Source: Branchiostoma lanceolatum
Lineage: Eukaryota > Chordata > Leptocardii > Amphioxiformes > Branchiostomatidae
Assembly: GCF_035083965.1 (NCBI RefSeq)
Contig: NC_089738.1
Span: 11,372,734-11,436,733 of the forward strand
Direction: 5' to 3'
Length of the DNA: 64,000 nucleotides
Shown here: in pieces, positions 10,420 through 46,417 of the stretch
Layout of the letters: each line of letters opens with the position of its first letter
How positions within the stretch are numbered: the first letter of the stretch is position 1
Notes under the pieces: generated by a model
What the model was told of the DNA's origin: nothing
Database searches by the model: none
Seen by the model: the letters and a program-made list of their open reading frames with translations, nothing else
Position numbers and translations under genes: made by a program

Positions 10420-11464
10420 AAAGTTACCAATTAACATAATTCAGAATTATTGGCAAATTTTTGCAAACTAGGTTCCAAATCTTAGATATACAATTGTGTA
10501 CGTAGCATTTCTACTGTACTGATACAAAAATGAAAAGAGTAGCTTTGGTGAAAATAGCTTTATCTATATACTAGTAGCTTGGCTGAATGAAAAAAAAAAA
10601 AAACATGATAAAGCTCTAATGACTGTACAAGTTTTCATATGTTTCATGTATATTCCCAATGTTTACAACACAGCAAGTTACTCTTTTATAGAGCCAACAC
10701 ATGGATACTAAAATATTCCCTTCCTCCTGGAATATGCAACATTTGTACATTTCCATTAGTACCAAATATCTAAACTATTCCATTAATTAGGGAAAAGAAA
10801 TAACTGTAAATCAAATTGAAGTAGGAAGAGCCTGATTACCATACCTTATATACACATTTTATAGGTAATGGATTCATTTTCTTTTGATATTCAGGAAAAT
10901 ACTGTTAATCTTCTGTGAACAAAATAGGATTCGCTAGTACACTACAATACCTCTAAAGACTATCAAAGTATCGTCCAGACTTCCGTTGAGGAAAAGCATG
11001 TGTAGCCTGAGTACCAGCCTCTGTAGTGGCCGCTGGCTCATAAAAAATCGCTTGTTGTTAGCAAGCAATGTTTTTTAGCCAGCGGTCACTAGGGAGGCTG
11101 GTACTCAGGCTAAAGCATATGTTGTTTCTTCAAGTCAACCCTTTTTATACCTCATACAAGTACATAAGTTTTATGAAAGAAAAAGCTGTAAGTACCTTTA
11201 TATCCAGCACAGAAAGTAAACAAGTTCATACTTGACTATTCCGTCTACAGTAGTGGTCTTTTTTCTATGAATACCGTCAAGAAATATCCGTGGTGGTTTT
11301 AGCTTCACTAATTGAACCACAAACTCCTTACACTGCAAACATATGCTCTGTCCTGCATTGTGTTACTACAGTTGTTGCAAACTCATGATTCTAACTACAA
11401 TGTATGTTGTAAAATCTAAGTGCCACAAACTTTTACAGTATAACTTATAGGCTGATAAGAAGAC
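10420..11464. other. Convergent 3' spacer between the PP1-motif gene and TAF6
   Basis: Probably the 3' UTRs of the two converging genes. It is AT-rich, with an A-run near 10590 and one hairpin element. No AATAAA was seen on the plus strand after the upstream stop, and no clear signal on the minus strand after the TAF6 stop. Confidence 0.5.
11003..11112. mobile_element. Hairpin element with near-perfect 9-bp target duplication
   Basis: It starts TAGCCTGAGTACC and ends GGTACTCAGGCTA; the inverted arms are about 45 bp with a short loop. It is flanked by AAGCATGTG (10994-11002) and AAGCATATG (11113-11121), a 9-bp direct repeat with one mismatch. A 9-bp duplication is typical of Mutator-like (MULE) transposition. 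Same family as 8642-8762. Confidence 0.85.
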
Positions 11465-20203
<8,739 letters not shown>

Positions 20204-20639
20204 CCTGACTATCAAACAGATTCAACGTCCAGTAGAAGATCAAGTACACCGTTAGCGAAAAACAGAAAACAGTGTGGGAGGGGGGCAGAGTTGGCGCGAA
20301 GTTTACGACGAATTTTTCATATCGTGCCCTTATGCAATCTCTGCGTTACTTCGCTCAGACCTTACAAAATCTATTCGACATCTAAATCCGGGTGCTATAT
20401 TTAAGAATCTACGCGAATATTGGAGTTCTGCGTCAAAAAGTTGCTCCGATTTTTTTCCCGGGTAACAGGGTCACTTCGGCCACCATTGCAGTCCCAGCAT
20501 TCATCAGGTGTACATAGTCTCGCGAGATGAGCTAATTGGCGAGAAGTTGCGAGAGCGAAGAGCGTTGCCTAGCAACAAATCACGCCAGGTGAGACCAGGT
20601 GCTAGACGACGGGGGACAGGGGAAGATCCTAAAACAAAG
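20204..20639. promoter_or_regulatory. Bidirectional promoter region TAF6 / CAP-Gly gene
   Basis: TAF6 translation starts at 20203 on the minus strand. On the plus strand, a leader exon of the CAP-Gly gene probably ends at 20588 (CCAG|GTGAGA) or 20639 (AAAG|GTACGT), both good donors. Only about 300-400 bp separates the two, so the control region is likely shared. No TATA box is evident. Confidence 0.55.
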
Positions 20640-21262
20640 GTACGTCTGTACGGTATGATTCAATGTGATTGTTTGTTTTCCAAGGTAGATATCTATAAGA
20701 GTAGAATTTTCATCATGAAATCAGAATGCATGTGGGTATATTCTCTGTAAAATACTCAACCGTTACAAGCTTGAAAGAAATACATTGCAGCTACTGCACT
20801 GGCAATTTGATATGTTTTGGGTACATTTGATTGAACTGGTTGTGTTTGTTTATATAGGTGCGTGTACTTGTTGCTGTGTTTTGAATGTTGTAAGAGTTCA
20901 TCTATCAAGTAGTTAACATTGACAGCATATAGCATTCACTTCTAAACTTCTAAAAGTATTTCAGTGGGGTGTTGACGTTATATAAAAAGACAAACACTTG
21001 TGTCTTGTTGTGTAGTGTTCTGCCCTGATTACTCCCCTAATTGCAGTAATTATAATGATCATGCGGCATCTGGTTAATTGTTGTTTGTGCTGATTGCATT
21101 CTCCCAAAATCAGACCACCTGTTAGCTATGTCATGTAAACAATTTGTTAAAAATAAATCAGAACAACCTCCAAACTTGATTTATAAATATGCTTTTCAAT
21201 TAATCACTCACAATTTTTGCCTTCAACTCTTTTTACAGAGATCAAGCTAGAAACTAGCTGCA

Positions 21263-23303
21263 ATGGTTTTGTTCATCAATGTTCACGTGGGTCAGCGCGT
21301 TGAGGTGCTGTACCACGGGCGGGTCGAGCACGGGACTGTACGCTACACGGGACATCTCAACGGGATGAGGGGCAACTGGGTGGGCGTGGAATTTGATTTT
21401 CAAGGTATGCATTTTAATGGGATTCTAAAGCTCTTTAGTATTGAGCAGAAATCTCAAGTCACAATATCATGGTTATATAGCATCCTCACGTAAAGGTTCT
21501 TAGTTTTTCCTTAGTTGCATGAATAGAAAACAATAAGATACAGGAATTCTTATGGCTTCTATTTTCATTTTCCTCTTCAGTTTTAACGTTAACGTTATAG
21601 ATTTTTTTTCAATTCTTGAATAAATGAAAGTCTCCATTTGTCTGTATTTCTAGAAAAACGAACATTCCACAAGTGTCATACAACAAAACAAAAGGGATGT
21701 TTTTCAAATAGTTTATGATAGAACACTTTATCTCATGTTTATCTTGATGTAATAACTGTTATGATTTTATGATGATCCAGTTGGGAAGCACAATGGCACG
21801 TTCCTGGGCCGACACTACTTCTCGTGTAAGGACGGACACGGCGTGTTTCTCCACGCCTCCAGACTCAGGTTCGAAAGCACCATGGGAAGGTGGACACACG
21901 ACCCCTACAGAACCGTCAGTCCCGTGTCCGAATACGACCCTCTGCTGTTCGGGGAGAGGGAAAGTGAGTTGGTCAAGATTTCATAAACTTTACTTTCATT
22001 CAGTTGTTCATTTGTTCATTCACTTGTCATTTACTTTTGTTTGAGATAATCCAATGGGCCAAGAGTGACATTTTTATATAATAGAGTAGCATTTTTGTAC
22101 TTGTACACAAAATTATCATGAAATGGAAAGATTGTAAACTGTTGTTGTTTTTGTTGTTGTTGTCTTCACAGGGCCAGAAGTGAGACGTCCAGCCAGTGTA
22201 ACAAGGTCATATAAGGACCAGGCTGTGGAAGCTTTCCCTGGTAAACACATGTCATTGTCTCTGTGGTGTTCTCAGGAGATCATGATTTTGATACAAAGAT
22301 GTTTAGTTTAAAGGTACATATTGCAGAATTTCGGCCTGAAACTGCAAATTTTCAGAATCTAACAAATCTCCCTTCAGATTGACATTTGCAACATATTTCT
22401 AACATTTTTCACAATTGAAGCATTGGTAAACAAGTTAAAGCAAGCCATGCAAAGTCCCCTAGCTTTTGTTAGCCAACCCAAAACTCCCCAATAACTTTAA
22501 CATTTCTATAAATTTGTACCTTTAATGGCATTAGATTCTTTACATTACATATGACAATATGTTAGCATAAAATATGTTGCAGCAAGAATGACGTGGTAAG
22601 GTTCATTTTATCCATTTATCTATCTATCTAGGCATTTATGGATCATACCTTCAGTAGACAAATCGATTTTCAAGGGAGAGGACAATACAACAGCTGCACA
22701 ATGCAAAACATACACGCAGTACCGTAAATCAAAGATATAGAACAGAACGGACAAAGACATGCAGACAAATCATCATTAATCATTGTCAAACACAAGGCAA
22801 GTCTGTTGCTCTAGAGCAAGTACAAAATTGGTCTGTTGAACTAAACGCAATTGTTGGACAATGTTTATTTGTATCCTTATGGGAAAAAAGGCCGGTATCT
22901 ATTGTTTACTTTTAGTTGTTTTTTGCTGGGAGTCTCATGCGACCATTGGAGCTGGCTCAGGCTAATTTGGAAAAGTTAACTTGTGGCAGCAACCAAATAT
23001 GACATCTGTTTTCTTCTTCCAGGTGTTCGCTCCATTTTCTCATCACCGAGAAACTACCACCTGTCTCACTCCGTGGGGAACCACATTCCCGCGGCGACCA
23101 TGCGACCGCAGTCCGCCATGTCCGCCTTCAGCTACACCTCGTCCCCGGTACACGAGGAATATGACCCGTACGAGAGACAGTTCATCTCGAGTCCGACGAT
23201 TCCGAAGACACACATGCCACACTCGGCACAGATTGCCATGGCTAGGAGGGGTGGTTGGGACAGGTATGGGCTGAGTCTGCCCAGGGAACTCACCTATTAT
23301 TGA
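21263..23303 (+). CDS. Small CAP-Gly domain protein
   Basis: Four coding exons: 21263-21404, 21781-21963, 22172-22240, 23023-23303 (675 nt, 224 aa), all GT-AG and in phase. A 5' UTR segment starts at the acceptor 21239 and joins an upstream leader exon. Residues about 5-75 form a CAP-Gly domain, a microtubule-plus-end and EEY/F-tail binding module: GTVRYTGHLNGMRGNWVGVE, then GKHNG at the place of the usual GKNDG signature, then HGVFLHASRL. The rest is a low-complexity linker with Tyr/Pro/Ser and a C-terminal block (SPTIPKTHMPHSAQIAMARR) ending ELTYY. I do not recognise a named orthologue. The single CAP-Gly and short length suggest a microtubule or cilium adaptor rather than a CLIP or dynactin p150. 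Probable poly(A) signals are AATAAA at 23515 or 24494. Confidence 0.9.
22308..22525. mobile_element. MITE-like element with TTTAAAGGTAC ends
   Basis: It starts TTTAAAGGTACATATTGCAG and ends GTACCTTTAA. It shares interior words (ATTGACATTTGCAAC) with 4528-4897. It lies in the last intron of the CAP-Gly gene. Confidence 0.55.
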
Positions 23304-24880
23304 ACCAACGATCAGCAACACTAACACAACTTGCAGTACTTCTGAGAACTGACAGAGGTCTCTGCTGCACTGTCCTTGCATCACAAGGGGAGGGACCTCT
23401 TAATAGACATGCGCAGAAAGCCCAGTTTGAATTTTTTCCTGGTGAAATCTTTGGTCAATTTTGGCCAGTTTTCAGGCAGGGGGACCAGACATGTGTTTAA
23501 TTTTCAAATCTAGAAATAAATTGTGACCTTTGACCTTTGTTGTGGTATAGAATTGCATCATTTGGGAGGGGATTTTCCCCTACTAGACCAGTGATTCCCA
23601 GCTGCAGGGGGTAAGATCAGGGTTTGTTTACGTTCAAACACGTCTAGTGCGTTAGAATGCAGGAGTCGAACCCCGGCTTTTTCCAAAAACGGCAACTAGA
23701 CATGTTTAGCTGTCCAGTGGATGGAAGTTTTTGGACATTGAAATACTGTTAAGTGTACTTTGAAGCCTGTTTTTGTTCCTTGTTTTGTATATAATCTGAT
23801 GGAAGTCTGTTCAACTGCTCCCTCCCCACAAGGTGGCTTCCTTACAAAGACAGCAAAGAGATGTTTTTCTCTTTCACCTTTTTGTTAAGAAACAAACCTG
23901 AACAAATATCTGTAAATTCTTTGGTGGAAAAGGGGATACACACAGATCTAGAGAGTATATACTGTGGTGTACAAAAATGTCAGTTTTTGTACCTTAAGAC
24001 ACCAAAAGAATGTCCACCAAGAGTCATGTGCAATACAGAGAGGGAAAAGGGTTGAATGGTGGGTAGAATTTAGATAAGGTTTTGTAAGATAAACTGGTGG
24101 AAAATAGCTAGCCTAAGGGTTAATTTCAATATAACACATTCACAAAGGGGTAAAACAGTAGATGTTGTATGTATTTTGTTACCTTCAAATAGAGTTGTTC
24201 TGCAACAGCTTTTCATGTATATTTTTGAGACAATAGCTATGATGATATGGTTAAGACTCAGCTGATGCTGCTACCTAGTTAGTCCTACTGTTAGATGATA
24301 CTTCTCAAACAATGGAGAAATCAAGAGCAAAGTTGTAAGATTCATATCTGATCTGGCAGCTGATAATGATAGTTGACAAACTGGGTGTCGATATTTTGTG
24401 GAAAATATCCTTTTGTAGTCATAGGTAGGAACATACGGTTTGAATGTAAAAGAAATATTTTCATGCTATTTTTATCTGATCTACATACAAGCAAATAAAG
24501 AGCATGCTGAAAAGTGAATAATTGTGTTGTTTTCTCACAAACCAAGAAAGAAACAACAATTCATGCTACAACTTTAGGAGCAATATATAGCTATCCACAT
24601 ACTATGGCCTTCGTCAGAAATGGCCGTGGAAAATTCTAGTTCAGTGTTGCCTATGAACGTACAGTCCAATCCATGAATGACAGTCTATATCATAAGACCA
24701 AGGAGTCAGCAAGAAGTGTTGACTACTTGTTTCTCTTGGAAAACCCAAAGGGGTTTCCGTTTCTTGTTGGCAGGTCCTTTTTGCCATACATCCACTTAGA
24801 TGTCCTTCAATGATTAGGTATCACGAAAAGTTTAAAAATAATGGAGTAATCCACCCGAGTCTCTTTTCATTGTTCATCTA
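23304..24880. other. Probable 3' UTR of the CAP-Gly gene and spacer
   Basis: No coding exon recognised. AATAAA at 23515-23520 would give a roughly 220-nt 3' UTR; AATAAA at 24494-24499 would give a longer one. The remainder is AT-rich, with no recognised element. Confidence 0.5.
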
Positions 24881-24889
24881 CTCCTGTAT

Positions 24890-25105
24890 GAGGGCCTGCA
24901 TGGGGGGGGGGGAGTCCCAACAACGCTCTACGCTAAATTCGGAGGGCCGGCTACGTAATACGCTAAATTTAGAAAGCCTCCCTACGCTCTACACCAAATT
25001 CAGAAAGCCCCTCCTACGCTCTACGCTAAATCATGGAGTGGTCGGCAACGCTCTACGTAAAATTAAAACGGCCGATTACGCTCTACATGAAAGGGCATGC
25101 AGGCC
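24890..25105. mobile_element. TIR element with 9-bp target duplication and internal CGCTCTACG repeats
   Basis: It begins GAGGGCCTGCATG and ends CATGCAGGCC (inverted). It is flanked on both sides by the perfect 9-bp direct repeat CTCCTGTAT (24881-24889 and 25106-25114). Inside, the word ACGCTCTACG(C)TAAAT recurs about five times with variation, separated by AGAAAGCC-type spacers. No coding capacity. The 9-bp duplication suggests a MULE-mobilised non-autonomous element. Confidence 0.8.
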
Positions 25106-25237
25106 CTCCTGTATCAATTAAACTACATTCTATTAAACTACACTGAATCATCAACAGACAGCTTCTTTCAGGGCAAACCATGCCTTGAACAAATGCTCAT
25201 GATCAGTGTTCTAGCAACCTTAGCAGGCTGTAAGCAG

Positions 25238-25345
25238 TAGCCTGGGTGACATCCGATTAATACCGGGGCTCCAACACTCGCTACCCTGAAAAATCATCAA
25301 GGTAGCGAGTGTAGGAGCCCCAGTACTAATCAGCTCTATAGGCTA
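25238..25345. mobile_element. Hairpin element, TAGCCT...AGGCTA ends
   Basis: The arms ending GGCTCCAACACTCGCTACC and GGTAGCGAGTGTAGGAGCC are inverted copies around a short loop. The ends are TAGCCT and GGCTA as in the other hairpins here. No target duplication visible. Confidence 0.75.
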
Positions 25346-25629
25346 GGCCTCTTTGGGCTTATAATGTGCTTTTTTCTGGGTGTATATCATTACTGATCGT
25401 ACACCGTTCCTTGTAAGTCGCCTCCATAGAGCCTGCTGCACGTACATTTTATAGGGGCAGCTTACAAGAAACCTTGTACAATCAGTACTTAACAAGCCAA
25501 AAAAAGCCCAACCACCATAGTCTGCTAAGGAGGCTAACTGTCTTCACCCTTCACTCTCAACAATACAGAATGTAGCCAGGTGCAAACATGACTCAAGCAA
25601 CACAGAGGTTCTCTCTCCTTGTCACCATT

Positions 25630-25635
25630 TTTATT
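25630..25635 (-). promoter_or_regulatory. Candidate angiomotin poly(A) signal
   Basis: TTTATT on the plus strand reads AATAAA on the minus strand. It is the first such hexamer I found downstream of the angiomotin stop at 27354. It would give a 3' UTR of about 1.7 kb that contains the large hairpin at 26125-26309. Confidence 0.35.
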
Positions 25636-26124
25636 CTGACTTGAATATGTACAACCGACAAATAAAAATAGACCACTCTTTTACATCTCATCTTCTCTTT
25701 TCAACAACCTCTCAACTTTACCCTAAAATTGTCCTCTAGATACATCTCTTCAAAACATTTTCTCCTCTCAACCTTACTTGCCCATTCTTCAAAACATTCA
25801 TGTCTCCATTTAAACTATTCAACTGGCTTCCATTTTAACATACTACTCAAATATGGACAGATATTTGTACAAAATGAAGTACAAAAGGTAAAAAATACCT
25901 CCAATATGGTGTGGACAAGAGATACATGTTTCGACTGTAACATTTTTATGTGTCTCAGTGATATGTAAAAAGGTATAAATTTAGTAATCATAAGCAACAT
26001 GTTTACAAGAAGTATTGCCCGGCAAAATATTACAATTGCAGAATTCCCTACATACACATTTAAGTTAATAACCAGATATTAAATATGCCTGATATTATCA
26101 CATAGTGAAGGTATAGGAAAAGGT

Positions 26125-26309
26125 TAGCCTCCTGTGCAGGCTTCCTATAACGGCGGCATATATATTGGGAGGGGGGGTTGTAGCCGAGGGAGTTGTGCGG
26201 CCGAGGGGCGCGCCGTAACGGCGCGCCCCTCGGCCGCACAACTCCCTCGGCTACAACCCCCCCTCCCAATATATATGCCGCCGTTATTGGAAGCCTGCAC
26301 AGGAGGCTA
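26125..26309. mobile_element. 185-bp near-perfect palindrome with perfect 9-bp target duplication
   Basis: Arms of about 90 bp are inverted with almost no loop: TAGCCTCCTGTGCAGGCTTC at the left, its complement at the right, and a GC-rich centre around 26218 (GGCGCGCCGTAACGGCGCGC). The flanks GGAAAAGGT (26116-26124) and GGAAAAGGT (26310-26318) are identical 9-mers. It is the freshest of the TAGCCT/AGGCTA hairpins in the window. It lies in the probable 3' UTR of angiomotin. Confidence 0.92.
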
Positions 26310-27353
26310 GGAAAAGGTGTGCTGAAGAATTTTTGATACAAATGAAAAAGTTTGTGTTATTCATTAGTGCCTTATTTTGCCCAAAATAGACATTGGCCTG
26401 CCAATCTGAAAAATACAAAGGGCTAAAACAAGAAAGCTACTATTAGCTGACAAAGAAAAAACTGTTGGTTGTACAATATCATATCATTTCTAAGAACAAT
26501 AATATATCATTCACACTGCAAAGGTGCAGCACTACTAGTAAATGGGCAATAATTATGGTGTATACAGGCTTAAATTACATTCCATTACATAGTACAGGGA
26601 TTTCCAGTAATGCCACCTTTCCCGAATCTGTTAGACAAAGATACCAACATTTCCCCATAATTTTACACAATGACGAATTCAAAAATATTAGCTTTACAAT
26701 CCAGCTGCGATACATAAGCTAGTACATCATCCTTTACGTTAAATCAAAGAAATTAAATATAGAAAGAAAAGAGAGAAACAGCTGATTTGTGTCTTGCACA
26801 AAAAGGAGAACTTCACAGTTATTTACATGATAATATTACACTTTGATTACGAAGTATACTTGCAGCTATTTTGATGTATCATTTACTGCACAAGAGTGGA
26901 ATTTCCTTGGATCTACAAGGGAATGATTCTAAATTACAATGGAAATAATCACTTTTCTCATGTGCCACTTCACAAAAGAAGCGTCCAAATTTCACTGACA
27001 CCCTACCAATTCAGACTTCTTCAAAAGATGTAAGGGCTATTCCATTTCAAAAGGAGGGGTTGTCACCATCATTCTCCCCCTGTATAAAAATTCTCTTAAA
27101 AACCTGACCCTTTCAATTACAAAAAAAATCTCCTTATCACACCCCTGTCAACTTTTTAGATGGAATGGACCAAAATGAAGTTCTGGAAAATTGTTTCCAC
27201 CTTTCTCCATGTCAACTAGGCCTTCAAACATTTTTATGGGCAGAAACACAGTCTCCTCACAAAATGTCCTGCTGTATTGCCTCTACCTTGCAAACACCTT
27301 TCCCTGCCTTGGCCCAGTGATATTTCTAGCCTCTTCAAAGCCAGATAGCCAGG

Positions 27354-43427
<16,074 letters not shown>

Positions 43428-43656
43428 TTCAGGAAGGGTGTCACAAGACACAGTTTGATCTGTGTAAAGAACAGCATGAAAACATTCAGGTATTGTGTTA
43501 AATACAAACACCATGAAACAACGACCATGCATTTAAATTTGTGTGCATGAAAGAAAGGATCAGGAAAAGTGAACCATGTGTGCAGCAAGAGTCGAGTTGT
43601 TTTGACGTACTCTTTTAGGCGTTTTGAAGGGCTTTCTGTTTTCTATCAAACCTTAC

Positions 43657-43830
43657 AAAAACGACTAAAAAGACGTCGAGAACACGCCGGAGCCTAACTT
43701 CTCATTGGCGGAGTATCGAGCTGGGTATATAGCTAGCTGACTCGACTCGAGTGCGACCGAGTTTTCTTTTCTTTCTTACATCGTTCAAAAGATCGGACTA
43801 TTAATTTGTTAAGTCTGCTCGCCCCGCCCC
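43657..43830 (-). promoter_or_regulatory. Possible upstream angiomotin promoter
   Basis: On the minus strand it holds GGGGCGGGGC (43821-43830), TATATA (43726-43731) and a weak donor TTTT|GTAAGG at 43657 that could end a leader exon spliced to the acceptor at 43460. This would feed the exon with the MDEDIL start. Confidence 0.3.
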
Positions 43831-43839
43831 AGAGCTAAT

Positions 43840-46390
43840 ATATTGACAGTATTTTGAAGACTAGTACTAGCTTCGAATCAAGCTCGCGGTGTATCACAAT
43901 CTATTCCTGTCAGTTACTTGGGCGAGTAGAAGAAGTGAAGTGTGTTAAGTGAGGCTACCTTCGGGGTCCATTATTAAACCAGTCAACATCGTAACTACCC
44001 CCTCTCAGCATAACCTTGATCTTTGCACAGCTTATCTACCCGTTTTTATCCTTCAGCATACCTTGAGCGACCTGCCGCATCAGTCCTGGCCTTCCCGCTA
44101 AATACCGTCACCCTGCTTGACGACCAGTAGCCGTAAAATCCGCCGAGGTTTTCTCTTCTCTCTTTCGGCGAGAGGAAATGAAACAACCGATCCCACACGA
44201 GCCCAGGCGTGCTCTTCAGCTTTGTAGAAACAGCAAACAAGTCACAGCATCGGTTGACAAGTCCATGAAAAGAAAAAAAAACTTAAAGAGAAGCACGCGA
44301 ACGCTCCGGATCCAAGTTTAAGCTAAACGTTCAGACTGAAAGAAGTTGTGTGCTTCTCCGAGGTTTGAAGATAAAGGAATGAGGGAAACGAGTTAATTGG
44401 AAGAGCGCCAGTATTCCTTCTAACCCCTGTTCGTCTTCCGATAAACCGGCTGCGACATTTAATACCGCCGGCCACCTTGTAGACACAGAGCTGGAATGTC
44501 AGGTCAATATTTAAGGAGACGGGCCGCGCATTCCTTGTCTTGATCCCACGCGGTTTTAACACCAAGGTCGGACACAAAGGTCAAATGAAATTGGTCTTAT
44601 TACGTCGAGGATGGGAGGGGGGTATGAAATTAAGAGATAACAGTTGTCCCAATTTGAAAGACCGTTATTTTCAAATGTCATACAGATAAAGGTAACAATG
44701 TTGACAGGAGACGCTGACGTTAATCATTTGATGATACAAACACAAAGTAGTAACGTTATAACGCAAGGACATTTTACTGTACAATATGTTTTTGCTCCTT
44801 CGCACATCTAAATCTTACGATTGATTAAAGTTAAGAACAGATGTCTTGCTTGGCAGGGGTACACAGCCGACTTGGAATGCGCTTCTCGCTTGATTGAGAC
44901 CAGACTGTTGCAGCACGTAGCAAACATTCCTCGCGTGGTCTTGTTAACCTAAGACATCGCGGCGACAGGACAGGTGTCCCCTTCAAATCACTTCAAGGTC
45001 AAGGAACGACCTTCCAGTAGCTTCAAGGTCACGTAAGGTATGAGGAACGCAATTAGTTGATATGAGAGGTAAGATTTTGATATGGAGACCAGTCGAACTT
45101 TTAGAGTTGAAATATATATTTAAAAAGGTAAGTTTTGTAACGTGTCATAATTGAAAAAAATAGGGTTTCTGTGCGTCGCCTACAAATTCCAACGCGACGA
45201 CGAGAAATACAACGTACCAGACAAGGAGTCTAATACAGCACTGAACACGTTTTAAGTCATATGCTTTTCATGCAAGCATATGATCATGGTGGTTTTGAAG
45301 GAGCAGTGATCTTCCTTAACTTTGCTCGTGACTGTTTGAGTTTGAGCACAAACTTTGACGTTTTGTTGCTTTCTAAAGTTATAACAATGTTACAAAATTG
45401 GCATACTAGGTAATGTCGATCTCATTTTATTGGGTTATGAGTACTACACCATGCTTACATCATATGTATTCCTGCAAGCTATTGTACCATTTGAAACAAT
45501 TTTGAATATCCTGAATAGGATATTACAGTATCATAAGTCGAAAGTCAGTAAGTAAGTGGCAAAACTTGCTTGATCTGACACCCATGTTCCCTCATCTAGA
45601 AAAGATCGTTATATCGGACTAGATAAAGATGAAGAAGTAGGGTTTTTTTTCATTATCGATTCTGAGTGGTAATTTGGTGTTTTCATATTTTGTCGGAGAA
45701 GAAGAATATGAAACGAAGAAAAACGATATGCTTGAAGGAAAACATAATATCAACATTTCACTTCAAAGGCGAGCCAACGGCGACCTTTAACCCGTGTCCC
45801 CGTTCCCAGTCCTGCACCTGCAGTGCGCTGTCCTAACAAATACACGCGATGTTTGCCGATGTTTACCGATGTTTGCCGATGTCTGCCCTGAGACAGGACA
45901 TGACGCAGGCTTCGCACTGACCTGTCAGAACGTCAAACATTCTTCGGGACACATCACGAATAAGAGAGGGAGGTTTACCATTGAGGGGATCAACCATTAC
46001 TGTAAGGTAAGTGGATATGACAAATAACCTGGCTTTGATACTTTTAAGATTTCATGAAAACACCGAAACAGATACAAGTGAGGTGAAGTACATTGTAGAA
46101 AAACGAGTTTATTTTGTACATCTATGTTCCATTGCCTACTATGAGTTGTGAATATGATTTCGCTTCTGAGTTTAGTGGTAAACTACCTAACGTTAGATAA
46201 GTAGAACATTACATCCGTCCGGCAAATATACAACACGATGAAGGTCATTAGGAAAGTTTTGGTTACATGTACACAACGTAAAAGTTCTCAAGATGACAAA
46301 TAAACCTGTCGTGAACTATCATAGATTTCTTTTCTCCGGGAACTGATGAGAAGAAACGTTGTGCCCTTAGCTCTGTGCTCCACCTGTTGT
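43840..46390. other. Intergenic between angiomotin and the MyTH4-FERM gene
   Basis: No gene is recognised. It contains two TCAAGGTCA words exactly 30 bp apart (44993 and 45023) and a small 12-bp repeat (GATGTTTGCC / GATGTTTACC) at about 45849-45888. A plus-strand open frame at 45794-46027 has a good donor near 46008 but no homology. Confidence 0.5.
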
Positions 46391-46396
46391 CTTCTG

Positions 46397-46402
46397 TTTA
46401 TT
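46397..46402 (-). promoter_or_regulatory. Candidate poly(A) signal of the MyTH4-FERM gene
   Basis: Reads AATAAA on the minus strand, 16 nt beyond the stop. This would give a very short 3' UTR; a second AATAAA lies at 46108-46113. Confidence 0.4.
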
Positions 46403-46417
46403 ACATGTATTAATACT

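Noticed and set aside
26060-26341. Minus-strand 93-codon frame with an Arg/Gly/Pro-rich product
   Set aside because: It translates both arms of the palindromic element at 26125-26309; a structural repeat, not a gene.
45794-46027. Plus-strand 77-codon frame ending at a good donor near 46008
   Set aside because: No homology recognised, a small internal 12-bp repeat explains part of the open frame, and no partner exon was found.
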